64,000 nucleotides of DNA, from positions 120,148 to 184,147 of the forward strand of contig CAZCKU010000008.1 of NCBI GenBank assembly GCA_964499365.1, in the 5' to 3' direction. Made by a program: the position numbers and the translations under genes. Position 1 is the first letter of the stretch, and every line of letters begins with the position of its first letter. The DNA comes from PALSA-1316 sp964499365 (GTDB taxonomy: Bacteria > Nitrospirota > Thermodesulfovibrionia > Thermodesulfovibrionales > UBA6898). This document shows positions 8,390 through 16,266 of the stretch, piece after piece. The notes below the pieces were generated by a model, which was not told where the DNA came from, did no database searches, and saw nothing but the letters and a program-made list of their open reading frames with translations.

Positions 8390-9639
8390 GTCACTTTACC
8401 ATCCGCTGCAGGAAGTGCGGGAAGGAATTGAAGGACGTATACTGCGCGTTCTGCGAGCACTGCGAAAATGCCCTGCTCACGACGGAATATAACGAGCCGT
8501 TCAGAAATGACCGCGGCGAGGGCATATGGAAATTCAACTGGCTTCCGGTCCACACCCCTTCGTTCAGCCAGCCCGGCACCGTTGTCTACCGCTCTGAATG
8601 GCTCGCCAGACATTGCGGGCTCGAGAATCTGTACATAGCCTTTAACGGGTACTGGCCTGAGCGCGGGGCATTTCTTCAGACCTGCACCTTCAAGGAGTTC
8701 GAGGCGGCTGTCGTTCTGCAGAATGCGCGGGAGAACGGCGTGAAAGGTCTGATCGTGGCGTCCGCAGGCAATACGGCCCGTGCCTTTGCCCATCTCTCGA
8801 TCGTCTCCGAATTTCCGGCGCTGATCGTCGTACCGAGGATGTGCCTCATGGAGATGTGGTATCTTGAAAGCTCCTCGATGGTTCCGACACTGGCAGTCGG
8901 GGACGGCGACTATTCCGATGCAATAGACGTTGCCAGAAGAATCGCTGCCATATCGGGCTTCCCCTTTGAAGGAGGGGTCCGCAACATAGCCAAACGGGAC
9001 GGGCTCGGTTCGACGATCCTCGAGGCTGTCTCGGTCATCGGCAGGATGCCTGACCATTATTTTCAGGCGGTCGGAAGCGGCACCGGCGGTGTCGGCGTTT
9101 GGGAGATGTGCGAAAGGTTCATTCGGGACGGCCGCTTCGGGGACAGACTGCCGAAACTGCATCTGGCGCAGAATATTCCTTTCGTCCCGATGGTCCATGC
9201 CTGGGAGCGGGGGAGCAGGGACCTCTTTGATGAGGACCTGAGACCCGAGCTTATCGGTCAGATCTCGACGCGGGTGCTCTCGACGCGCTATCCTGCCTAT
9301 GCCGTCCGCGGCGGGGTCTTTGATGCGCTCACTGCAACTGACGGCAGGATGTATGGCATCACCAACAGGGAGGTCTTTGAATCGATGGAAATATTCAGCA
9401 ACCTCGAGGGCGTTGATATCGTGGCTGCGTCCGGCGTCGCCGTTGCAGCCCTGATACAGGCTGCCCGCTCGGGGCAGGTTTCGCCGAAGGAGACGATTCT
9501 GCTGAATATCACCGGGGGCGGCGAAGTGATCCTCGGCCGGGAGAGAAAGACGTATAACGTCGAGCCGCTTTTCCTCTCGAAGAAAATAACAGACAAGGAG
9601 ATAGAAGACACCGTATGTTCAATCCTGAAGAAGATTTGA
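8386..9639 (+). CDS. Cysteate synthase-like PLP enzyme (threonine synthase fold)
   Basis: 417 residues. The N-terminus carries a zinc-ribbon-like set of cysteines (8, 11, 20, 23, 26). The PLP fold-type II body has a probable Schiff-base lysine at 103 (TFKEFE), an SAGNTARAF cofactor-binding segment, and a phosphate-binding glycine loop (GSGTGGVGV). In Methanosarcina, cysteate synthase evolved from threonine synthase and makes cysteate from phosphoserine and sulfite, with its gene beside comDE. Here too the next gene is comDE, overlapping by 25 bases. A divergent threonine synthase is the alternative, but it would not explain the neighbour. Confidence 0.75.
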   Translation: MSHFTIRCRKCGKELKDVYCAFCEHCENALLTTEYNEPFRNDRGEGIWKFNWLPVHTPSFSQPGTVVYRSEWLARHCGLENLYIAFNGYWPERGAFLQTCTFKEFEAAVVLQNARENGVKGLIVASAGNTARAFAHLSIVSEFPALIVVPRMCLMEMWYLESSSMVPTLAVGDGDYSDAIDVARRIAAISGFPFEGGVRNIAKRDGLGSTILEAVSVIGRMPDHYFQAVGSGTGGVGVWEMCERFIRDGRFGDRLPKLHLAQNIPFVPMVHAWERGSRDLFDEDLRPELIGQISTRVLSTRYPAYAVRGGVFDALTATDGRMYGITNREVFESMEIFSNLEGVDIVAASGVAVAALIQAARSGQVSPKETILLNITGGGEVILGRERKTYNVEPLFLSKKITDKEIEDTVCSILKKI

Positions 9640-10766
9640 TCGGGTTCATGAAAGAGGCGGGGATCGATTTTACCGCGTCGCTCCCGTGCGAAAAAATAAA
9701 GCTGCTCCTTGAGATGGTCGACGGGGCCTTCCCTCACCTGCCGCTGACCCGCGAGGAAGAGGGAGTCGGCATATGCGCCGGCGCCGCACTCTCCGGCAGC
9801 CGGCCTGCCATGTTCGTGCAGAGTTCAGGGATCGGCAACATGCTGAACGCCCTGCTCTCCCTGACACAGTTCTATGAGCTGCCTCTCGCACTCTTCGTCA
9901 GCCAGAGGGGCGTTTACAAGGAAAGGATCGCCGCGCAGCTGCCGATGGGGCAGAGACTGCCCGGAATGCTCAAAGGCGCCGGCATAGGCTATTCGGTAAT
10001 CGGATCTCCCTCAGACTTCAGGCTTATAAGAAAAAAACTGGCAGAGGTCTACAAAAAGAAGATCGTCCACGCTTTTCTGCTCAGCCCCGCAATCTGGGAG
10101 GGCTCAGAGGCAAAGGGGCACGTGACAGGCGGCAAGCGGCAGACCACGATCTGCATACAGCAGGCTGCAGGGAGCAGGCTGCAGGGGGCGGGCTATAGGC
10201 CGCAGACTCCCCGGTATACACGCTATGAAATACTTGAGATCATCGCGCCCTGGCTTAAGGGAAAGGCGGTCGTCGCAAATCTCGGGATTCCCTGCAAGGA
10301 GCTCTATGCAGTGCTGGATCAGCCCTCGAACTTCTATATGCTCGGCAGCATGGGCATGGTAACGCCTATCGGCCTCGGCATCAGCTTGACCTCAGACAAA
10401 GAGGTGGTGGTCATCGACGGGGACGGCAGCCTTCTGATGAACCCCGGCACACTCGCAACGGTTGCGTTCAGTAACCCCGGCAACCTGACGGTCGTCGGTA
10501 TCGACAACAGCTCCTACGGATCAACCGGAAACCAGCCGACGCTGACCGGAGAATGCGTCGACCTCGAAATCGTGGCCCGGGGGTTCGGCATACACGAGAC
10601 AGAGAAGGCGGCGACCAAAAGAGAGCTTATAGCCGCAACGAGGCATCGAGCCGGCGGCCCCCGGTTTATTCATGCCCTTGCGGTGTCCGGCAACAGCAAT
10701 TCTCCGAACATTCCCCTGGGACATATCGAGATAAAGGAGCGGGTACAGGACTTTCTCGCGAAATAG
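9615..10766 (+). CDS. comDE: Fused sulfopyruvate decarboxylase (ComD-ComE)
   Basis: 383 residues joining both halves of a thiamine-diphosphate enzyme. The N-terminal ComD-like half has the TREEEGVGICAG segment at 45-56 that holds the catalytic glutamate, then a QSSGIGN motif. The C-terminal ComE-like half has the ThDP/Mg motif GDGSLLMN (about 269-276) and NSSYGSTGN. The family decarboxylates sulfopyruvate to sulfoacetaldehyde in coenzyme M synthesis; phosphonopyruvate decarboxylase is the close alternative. The inter-domain linker (about 170-198) contains an exact 14-base tandem duplication at 10159-10186. The gene overlaps the cysteate synthase-like gene and ends the cluster. Confidence 0.82.
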   Translation: MFNPEEDLIGFMKEAGIDFTASLPCEKIKLLLEMVDGAFPHLPLTREEEGVGICAGAALSGSRPAMFVQSSGIGNMLNALLSLTQFYELPLALFVSQRGVYKERIAAQLPMGQRLPGMLKGAGIGYSVIGSPSDFRLIRKKLAEVYKKKIVHAFLLSPAIWEGSEAKGHVTGGKRQTTICIQQAAGSRLQGAGYRPQTPRYTRYEILEIIAPWLKGKAVVANLGIPCKELYAVLDQPSNFYMLGSMGMVTPIGLGISLTSDKEVVVIDGDGSLLMNPGTLATVAFSNPGNLTVVGIDNSSYGSTGNQPTLTGECVDLEIVARGFGIHETEKAATKRELIAATRHRAGGPRFIHALAVSGNSNSPNIPLGHIEIKERVQDFLAK

Positions 10767-10830
10767 ACACGGCAGCGACCACCAACGCGCTAAGTTCCAC
10801 GCTGCGTGCCCTGCTCCTCATGCACAGAAA

Positions 10831-11130
10831 CTATTTTACCGGCACCGGGTCTCCTGAGACAGGGAAGCCGCTCTTTTCCATGGCCTTCCTGATCTCATCC
10901 AGCCCGGTTTTCGCATCATCATAGATGATCGTAAGGCTGAAGTCATCCGGATTGTCGTCTGCATATTTCACTCCGGGAATTGACTGGGCGGCAGAACTTG
11001 CCGCCAGACCCGACGTCGCTCAGGTGATCTTGGGAACAATTACCTTTATCCTGAGATCAGCGGCAAAGACACTGCCCAGGGACATGCACAAAAATAACGC
11101 CGTTGTAACAGCTGCTCCGGTCATTTTCAT
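10831..11130 (-). CDS. MerP-like (HMA-fold) selenoprotein with in-frame UGA
   Basis: Not found by ordinary ORF calling because a TGA at 11020-11022 interrupts it. Read as Sec, the frame runs 99 residues: a signal peptide (about 1-23, ending VFAA), then a heavy-metal-associated domain. The metal loop VPKITUATS aligns with the VPGMTCAAC loop of MerP, with Sec for the first Cys and Ser for the second. The rest of the domain (IPGVKYAD, IIYDDAKTG, KAMEKSGFP) follows the MerP pattern to the end, so the frame past the UGA is clearly coding. Start at 11130 is preferred because GAGG lies 11 bases upstream; ATG 11139 is also possible. A strong hairpin follows the UGA. Role in metal or redox chemistry in the periplasm is inferred. 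Confidence 0.72.
10984..11022 (-). promoter_or_regulatory. Candidate bacterial SECIS hairpin of the MerP-like selenoprotein
   Basis: Twelve bases after the UGA a 24-base hairpin forms (10984-11007): two GC-rich stem blocks of four and five pairs around a single bulged C, closing on the loop AGUUC. The loop begins 21 bases after the UGA with G in its second position, fitting the known geometry for SelB-dependent insertion. Confidence 0.6.
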
Positions 11131-11322
11131 CGGAATCATAACCTCGCACTTTATTATTATTTTCTTGTACGTGCAGCACAAATGTCAAGAACTCACATCA
11201 TCGGGACAATACGACATACAGGCTGATTCCTGTGCTGTTTGTCCGGATACATGGTACACTAGTTTCGTCATGAATTATGGCCACGCATTCGTAAAAAGCG
11301 GTCACACGGCCGGATTACCGGC

Positions 11323-12630
11323 ATGACCTATAACCTCGTCAGTTTTTCAGGGGTCTTCGTGATCATGGCAGTAGCCTGGCTTTTTTCATCAGACCGGAAG
11401 GTGATCAACGGGAGGGTCATCCTCTGGGGAACGATACTGCAGCTGGTCTTTGCCCTTTTCATCTTTGTCGTGCCGGCGGGATCGCAGGTCTTCCTGATCA
11501 TCAACGATGCGGTGGTAAAACTCCTGGACAATGCCACGGCAGGCCTGAAATTTCTCTTTGGCAGGCTCGCCTTGCCGCCGGGGACAAAGAATGAGGCAGG
11601 GGAGGAATCCCTCGGTTTTATCCTGGCCTTCCAGGCCCTGCCGACAATCGTCTTCTTTTCAAGCCTGATGGCCGCGCTCTATTACCTCGGGATCATGCCC
11701 AGACTGATCAGGCTGTTCTCGAAGGTCTTTACGAAACTGATGCGCATCAGCGGGGCTGAGGCTCTGAGCGTCTCGAGCAATATCTTTGTCGGCGTCGAGG
11801 CGAACATGACCGTCCTGCCGTATCTGAAGACCATGACCAGGTCGGAGTTATGCACAATCCTGGCCGCCGGCATGTCAACAACCGCATCGAGCGTTCTGGC
11901 TCTCTATGTATTTCTGCTGCAGAAACAGTTTCCGGCGATAGCCGGCCACCTCGTTTCTGCCTCGATCATATCAGCGGTAGCCGCCATCGTCCTTTCAAAG
12001 ATCATCATGCCTGAAACCGGGAAGCCGGTCACCTTCGGCATCGAGGTCTCGCCACATTACCAGAAGGAGGCCTCACTGATGGAGGCGATCATTAACGGCG
12101 CCAATGAAGGAGTGAAGATGCTGGTGGGGATTGTTGCTCTTCTGCTGGCCTTCCTCGGCCTCGTCGCGCTGGTGGACTATATACTCTCAGGCGCAGGTGC
12201 GCAGATAAATATCATGACAGGCCTCAGCATCGACTGGTCGCTGAAGGGGCTTCTGGGATATCTCTTTTATCCACTCACCCTCGTTATCGGCGTCCCGCCT
12301 TCAGATGCCTACGAAGTCTCGCGCCTGATCGGTGAGCGTGCCGTCCTGACCGAGGTAAAGGCCTATCAGGATCTCGCCGTCCTGCTATCAACGGGGGCAC
12401 TCAAGGATCCCCGCTCAGCGGTCCTGGCCGCCTATGCGCTCTGCGGGTTTGCCCATGTAGCCTCACTCGCCATATTCGTCGGCGGGACTGCGGCGCTCGT
12501 GCCTGAGCGGACAAAGGATCTGTCGGAGATCGGACTCCGGGCGCTGCTTGCGGCCACCCTCGCCTGCCTCATGACCGCCGCCGTCGCCGGCACGTTCTAT
12601 ATGCAGGGATCTATCCTGCTCGGGAAATAG
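11323..12630 (+). CDS. Concentrative nucleoside transporter (CNT/NupC family)
   Basis: 435 residues, highly hydrophobic with about ten membrane segments. It shows the CNT layout: N-terminal helices, a central nucleoside-recognition gate region (about residues 95-195), and a C-terminal domain with the ANEGVKM and GVPPSDAY segments. The ion-coupled family imports nucleosides through the inner membrane. Length matches the family (400-430). Start is ATG 11323 with no clear ribosome site. It stands alone between convergent and divergent neighbours. Confidence 0.85.
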   Translation: MTYNLVSFSGVFVIMAVAWLFSSDRKVINGRVILWGTILQLVFALFIFVVPAGSQVFLIINDAVVKLLDNATAGLKFLFGRLALPPGTKNEAGEESLGFILAFQALPTIVFFSSLMAALYYLGIMPRLIRLFSKVFTKLMRISGAEALSVSSNIFVGVEANMTVLPYLKTMTRSELCTILAAGMSTTASSVLALYVFLLQKQFPAIAGHLVSASIISAVAAIVLSKIIMPETGKPVTFGIEVSPHYQKEASLMEAIINGANEGVKMLVGIVALLLAFLGLVALVDYILSGAGAQINIMTGLSIDWSLKGLLGYLFYPLTLVIGVPPSDAYEVSRLIGERAVLTEVKAYQDLAVLLSTGALKDPRSAVLAAYALCGFAHVASLAIFVGGTAALVPERTKDLSEIGLRALLAATLACLMTAAVAGTFYMQGSILLGK

Positions 12631-12683
12631 CCGGTCCGTCCGGAGCCCTGATTCCATCGCCAACAGGACACGGGCCCGTTGTG

Positions 12684-13280
12684 CTAATCAATAAACAGAT
12701 GCCCGTACGTCCCGCTTCTGCCGCCCCGGACGGGCCAGACGTAGAAGTGGGCACTGACCTTGCTCCCAAAGTGTGCAAAAAGGGACGGTTGTAAGTCCGC
12801 ATAACTGGCAACAGACGGATCCGCTATGGTGGTCGTTTCAGACCAATAGGCAGCGGACTGTACATTGTCAAAAATATTTCCCTGGACCCAATGGCCAACG
12901 CCGGACCCATCTGTCATTACCGGAGCTGTCATGCCCTGTTTTTTTGCGCTTGCTGTCATCGCCATCCATTCCGTCTCTGTCGGCAGCCGCCAGTCTCCTG
13001 CGGAAGACCCGTCCGCCAGGCTGCAGATCCCGTTTCCAAGTCCGGCAGCCCATTTCATCGCATCATACCAGGTCAGATAGCCGCTGCCTTTACCGATCCC
13101 CCCCGACGTTTCCAGACAATTGGCGTTCTTTAACCATATCAGACCTCCCCGGCAGTCAGTGACCGTGCCATCACTGTTGTCCTCATATCTGCCGCCGTTA
13201 TTGCAGTCGGCAGCGTATACTGACAGGCAGAGCGACAATAAAAGCGATACTGTCAATCCCAGGGTCAATAATATTTTCAT
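12684..13280 (-). CDS. Secreted DUF1566 (Lcl C-terminal-like) protein, copy 1
   Basis: 198 residues. Start at 13280 gives a clean signal peptide (ending VYAA) and an AAGGAG site; an upstream extension to 13379 is not credible. The mature protein has the DUF1566 pattern: a DCRGGLIWLKNANC segment, a WRLPTETEWMAM segment, and a terminal VWPVRGGR. Members are exported, probably sugar- or surface-binding, without a known enzyme activity. It is the last of three tandem paralogues. Confidence 0.82.
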   Translation of the reverse strand: MKILLTLGLTVSLLLSLCLSVYAADCNNGGRYEDNSDGTVTDCRGGLIWLKNANCLETSGGIGKGSGYLTWYDAMKWAAGLGNGICSLADGSSAGDWRLPTETEWMAMTASAKKQGMTAPVMTDGSGVGHWVQGNIFDNVQSAAYWSETTTIADPSVASYADLQPSLFAHFGSKVSAHFYVWPVRGGRSGTYGHLFID

Positions 13281-13320
13281 GAAGATCTCCTTGTTTGGAA
13301 CGTAAACCTGTCGGATTCCA

Positions 13321-13944
13321 TTACTGGATAAACGCCTTGCCCAATGATCCAACCCGTCCACCCCTGACCGGCCAGACAAACAATAGGTCCGTCTTGGGTC
13401 CGGGAAGCACTGATCCGTCGTACAGATTTAGACCCCATGCCTGATTGGAGCTTCCGGGGACCTCAGTCCCCGTCCAGTAGTAAAAAGAGGCTACATAATT
13501 AAAGGCATGATCGCCCACGCCGGTACCGTCAGGATTAGCTGTCCAGGGGGCAGTACCGGTTGCGTCGGTTAGTGCAGGAATATAGGGAGCTAAAGGATTC
13601 AGCCTGTTATGTTTCCGCGCGTACTCGACCATGGCCATCCATTCTGTTTTTGTAGGCAGGCGCCATTCTTCATTATCAGCCCATATCGTAAGACCACAAA
13701 GTGGGGAACGAAGCCCGGCGGCCCATTTCACAGCATCGGTCCAGGACAGCATCCCGAGAGAGTTGTCAATGCCTCCCGAGACGGCCGTGCAGTTGGCATT
13801 CTTCAGCCATATCAGCCCGGTCCTGCAGTCAGTGACGCTTCCGTCATTGTTATCGTCATACCGTCCACCGTTATTGCAATCAGCCGCATCCCCTGCAGCA
13901 TGCAACAGAGATACCAGCAGCATCGAAAGAAGAAATATTCGCAT
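13321..13944 (-). CDS. Secreted DUF1566 protein, copy 2
   Basis: 207 residues, signal peptide MRIFLLSMLLVSLLHAAG followed by the same domain as its neighbours (DCRTGLIWLKNANC, WRLPTKTEWMAM, VWPVRGGR). It has extra residues in the middle (about 115-165), making it the longest copy. AAGGAGGG lies 11 bases upstream of the chosen start; the ATG at 13983 would spoil the signal peptide. It lies 40 bases upstream of copy 1 on the same strand and is probably co-transcribed with it. Confidence 0.82.
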   Translation of the reverse strand: MRIFLLSMLLVSLLHAAGDAADCNNGGRYDDNNDGSVTDCRTGLIWLKNANCTAVSGGIDNSLGMLSWTDAVKWAAGLRSPLCGLTIWADNEEWRLPTKTEWMAMVEYARKHNRLNPLAPYIPALTDATGTAPWTANPDGTGVGDHAFNYVASFYYWTGTEVPGSSNQAWGLNLYDGSVLPGPKTDLLFVWPVRGGRVGSLGKAFIQ

Positions 13945-13988
13945 TCTGATCGTGCCCTCCTTTTCGAATAGTGAAAAACGCATTATGC

Positions 13989-14582
13989 CTATTCAATGAA
14001 TAGATGGCCGAATGAACCAGTCTGGCCTCCACGTACAGGCCAAATTGAGCGCTGGTCTGCCTTATTGCACAGTGCCATTGAACCATCAAAACTGTGTATG
14101 ATCCATATCCAGGTCTGATCACTTGAGTCTGGGGTAGCCGTCCAGTAATTTGAAAAATTATCTGCCGGAACATTATCAAAAATATCTCCCGGTGTCCATT
14201 TTCCTACCCCGGACCCTTTCGTTAACGCGGGTCCAGTCAGAATCTGTTTTTTCGCATTAGCGACCATCGCCATCCATTCTGTTTTGGCGGGTAGTCTCCA
14301 GTCACCGGCTGAGGAACCGTCAGTCAGCCCGCAGACGCCGTTTCCGAGCCCGGCAACCCACCGCAGGGCCGTTGACCAGTCCAGAAAACCGACACTACCG
14401 ATACCTCCTGACGTCTCGGCACAGTAGGCGTTCTTCAGCCATATCAGGCCTGTCCTGCAGTCGGTGACGGTGCCATTGAGATTGTCTTCATACCGGTCGC
14501 CGCTGTTGCAGTCGGCGGAGCAGACGGAGGTGGTCACGATGATTGTCAAAAGGATAGTCCAGGACATGGTGCGTGCAGTCAT
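13989..14582 (-). CDS. Secreted DUF1566 protein, copy 3
   Basis: 197 residues with a signal peptide ending VCSAD, and the DUF1566 landmarks DCRTGLIWLKNAYC, WRLPAKTEWMAM and IWPVRGGQ. A GGGGAAAAT ribosome site precedes the ATG at 14582. This is the promoter-proximal member of a three-gene tandem family. Cysteine pairs at both ends of the domain are conserved in all three copies and could form disulfides after export. Confidence 0.83.
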   Translation of the reverse strand: MTARTMSWTILLTIIVTTSVCSADCNSGDRYEDNLNGTVTDCRTGLIWLKNAYCAETSGGIGSVGFLDWSTALRWVAGLGNGVCGLTDGSSAGDWRLPAKTEWMAMVANAKKQILTGPALTKGSGVGKWTPGDIFDNVPADNFSNYWTATPDSSDQTWIWIIHSFDGSMALCNKADQRSIWPVRGGQTGSFGHLFIE

Positions 14583-14828
14583 ATTTTCCCCTTTCTCTGC
14601 ATATCAGCCATGGTTAAGCGCGATCGTCTTATGCCGGGATATTTGCCTTATGATAGCTCAGACATCAGTATTGGTCAATGAAAAAAAACCATGGAATGAC
14701 ACGGGGAAAAGCACTGTTCTATCCAATCGGAATCAGAAGCCTTCGCCCGGCCAGGCATTGCAGGTGATGCATTCCTGCAGAGACCTTGCATAAAGACAAA
14801 AGCGCAGGTCCCCACTGCTTCAGACAAC

Positions 14829-14857
14829 AAAAAAAGCCGGTGTCGGGTGACACCGGC
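14829..14857 (-). terminator. Intrinsic terminator of the Hsp20 gene
   Basis: On the - strand a perfect 9-pair GC-rich stem (GCCGGTGTC with GACACCGGC) with a 4-base loop is followed by seven T. It sits 18 bases past the Hsp20 stop. Confidence 0.88.
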
Positions 14858-14875
14858 AGGACTACGATCATTCAG

Positions 14876-15355
14876 CTACCCGGTGATCGGGATTTTGGTG
14901 CTCTTGTCCTCTACCTCCTGAGTCCTGGAAAGCCTGATCTCCAGCACTCCGCTGTCGAGATGCGCCTTTGCCTTCTCCGTGTCTACGTCAAAAGGCAACC
15001 CGATGCTGCGGCAGAATGAACCTTCGCTGCGTTCATAGCTGTAATACTCTCCTTTTTCAACCTTCTCTTCCGTCTTCCTCTCACCGGAGATCGTGAGCAC
15101 GTTGTCAGAGATGCTGATATTCACGTCATCCTTTGTCATGCCCGGAATATCTGCCTTGAGAACAAGCTCATCGCCCTCAGTGTACATATCGAGTTTTGGA
15201 AGCTTCGCCTCAAAATCCATTATGCCGGTCGGCAGCATGGTCCTGACTACCTTGAACGGGTCAGTCCACGTCTCTCCCAACCACCTTCCCATATCCTCAA
15301 ATGGCGAAATATACCTTGGTGTTTTAACCAGTAAAAGCTCTTTCGTTACCGTCAT
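14876..15355 (-). CDS. Small heat shock protein, Hsp20/alpha-crystallin family
   Basis: 159 residues. A short N-terminal region is followed by the alpha-crystallin domain (about 50-145) with KADIPGMTKDDVNISI, a GERKTEEK turn, and the C-terminal hallmark GVLEIRLSR; the tail has the IPI oligomerisation motif. It is an ATP-independent holdase in the cytoplasm. Start at ATG 15355 is preferred over GTG 15364 because GGGAG is then 8 bases upstream. It is a single gene ending in its own terminator. Confidence 0.92.
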   Translation of the reverse strand: MTVTKELLLVKTPRYISPFEDMGRWLGETWTDPFKVVRTMLPTGIMDFEAKLPKLDMYTEGDELVLKADIPGMTKDDVNISISDNVLTISGERKTEEKVEKGEYYSYERSEGSFCRSIGLPFDVDTEKAKAHLDSGVLEIRLSRTQEVEDKSTKIPITG

Positions 15356-15537
15356 GATGTCCACTCCCTTCCGCGGGTCCCACTACCTGTCGGGATACCC
15401 CTTGTTGTTAATTACATTATATTCCAAGGTGCTAAACTTTGCAACAGTTAATTTCTATACTGCATAACAATCGTTTCTTCCTCAATAAGAAGCAGATAAT
15501 CGCTGGTTACAGGACAGTCTGGCCGGAAATTATCCCG

Positions 15538-16209
15538 TCAACGTGCAGCCTGATCCCTGATTCTTAAGCTCACTAATTTCCAGGCATCCGCCGGCGGCAT
15601 CATACTGCTGAGCTCCTCGTAAGACCTGATCATCTCGGCCTTCCTGGCCCCGGAAAGTCCGGCCGCTGCCGCCCTTTCTTCAACCATCGTCAGATACCGG
15701 GCACGGATGTCCTCCGGGCTCTTGACCGTATTCATACTCCTGCCGGGAGACGGCTCAGGTGCAGGGGACGGAGACCTGCTCCCTCCCCTGATCGGCTGTC
15801 CGCTTTCCGGGAGCGGCGTTTTGGTCCCTGTCGTACCCTCTACCGCACTCATCTCAGGCAGAACGGACCGTATCGACACAGGTTCAGGCGGCTTCTCCTC
15901 CTGAACCGCTCCTTTACGTTCACGTGCCTTTGGTGTCGGTGGAACCCAGCCGGCGCGCTCATATCCCCTGAACGCCTCGTCCACGAGGGAGATGGGAGTA
16001 AGTACCGAACTCCCGTCCGGAGGAGTTTTAACAGCGACTTTCTGTGGAACGTCGGGCTCCCCAGCGGGCACAAACATGCGGTGAGTCCAACTGCGTATAC
16101 TATCCCTTAACAGCGGCTGCAGCGCGACCAAAGCCCCAAGTAGCAGGAGGGGGGAAAGCGCGATACCCACGCCCTTGAGCGCTGCCAATTTCCATGTCAG
16201 ATATTTCAT
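15538..16209 (-). CDS. Membrane-anchored protein with proline-rich middle, unknown function
   Basis: 223 residues. One N-terminal transmembrane helix (about 9-30) is followed by a long low-complexity, Pro/Ser/Glu-rich stretch (about 80-165) and a helical C-terminal tail with conserved-looking SGARKAEMIRSYEELSSMMP. I do not recognise the family. The start at 16209 is favoured by AAGAAGG seven bases upstream. It lies 57 bases from the peroxidase gene upstream and could share its transcript. Confidence 0.6.
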   Translation of the reverse strand: MKYLTWKLAALKGVGIALSPLLLLGALVALQPLLRDSIRSWTHRMFVPAGEPDVPQKVAVKTPPDGSSVLTPISLVDEAFRGYERAGWVPPTPKARERKGAVQEEKPPEPVSIRSVLPEMSAVEGTTGTKTPLPESGQPIRGGSRSPSPAPEPSPGRSMNTVKSPEDIRARYLTMVEERAAAAGLSGARKAEMIRSYEELSSMMPPADAWKLVSLRIRDQAAR

Positions 16210-16266
16210 GTTCATGCCTTCTTCTTTTATATCGGCATAAACAGGGAGTTTATTTAGAAACAAGCC

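Noticed and set aside
10925..11326. 133-codon + strand frame upstream of the transporter
   Set aside because: It overlaps, antisense, the MerP-like selenoprotein, which has clear domain similarity; this frame has none.
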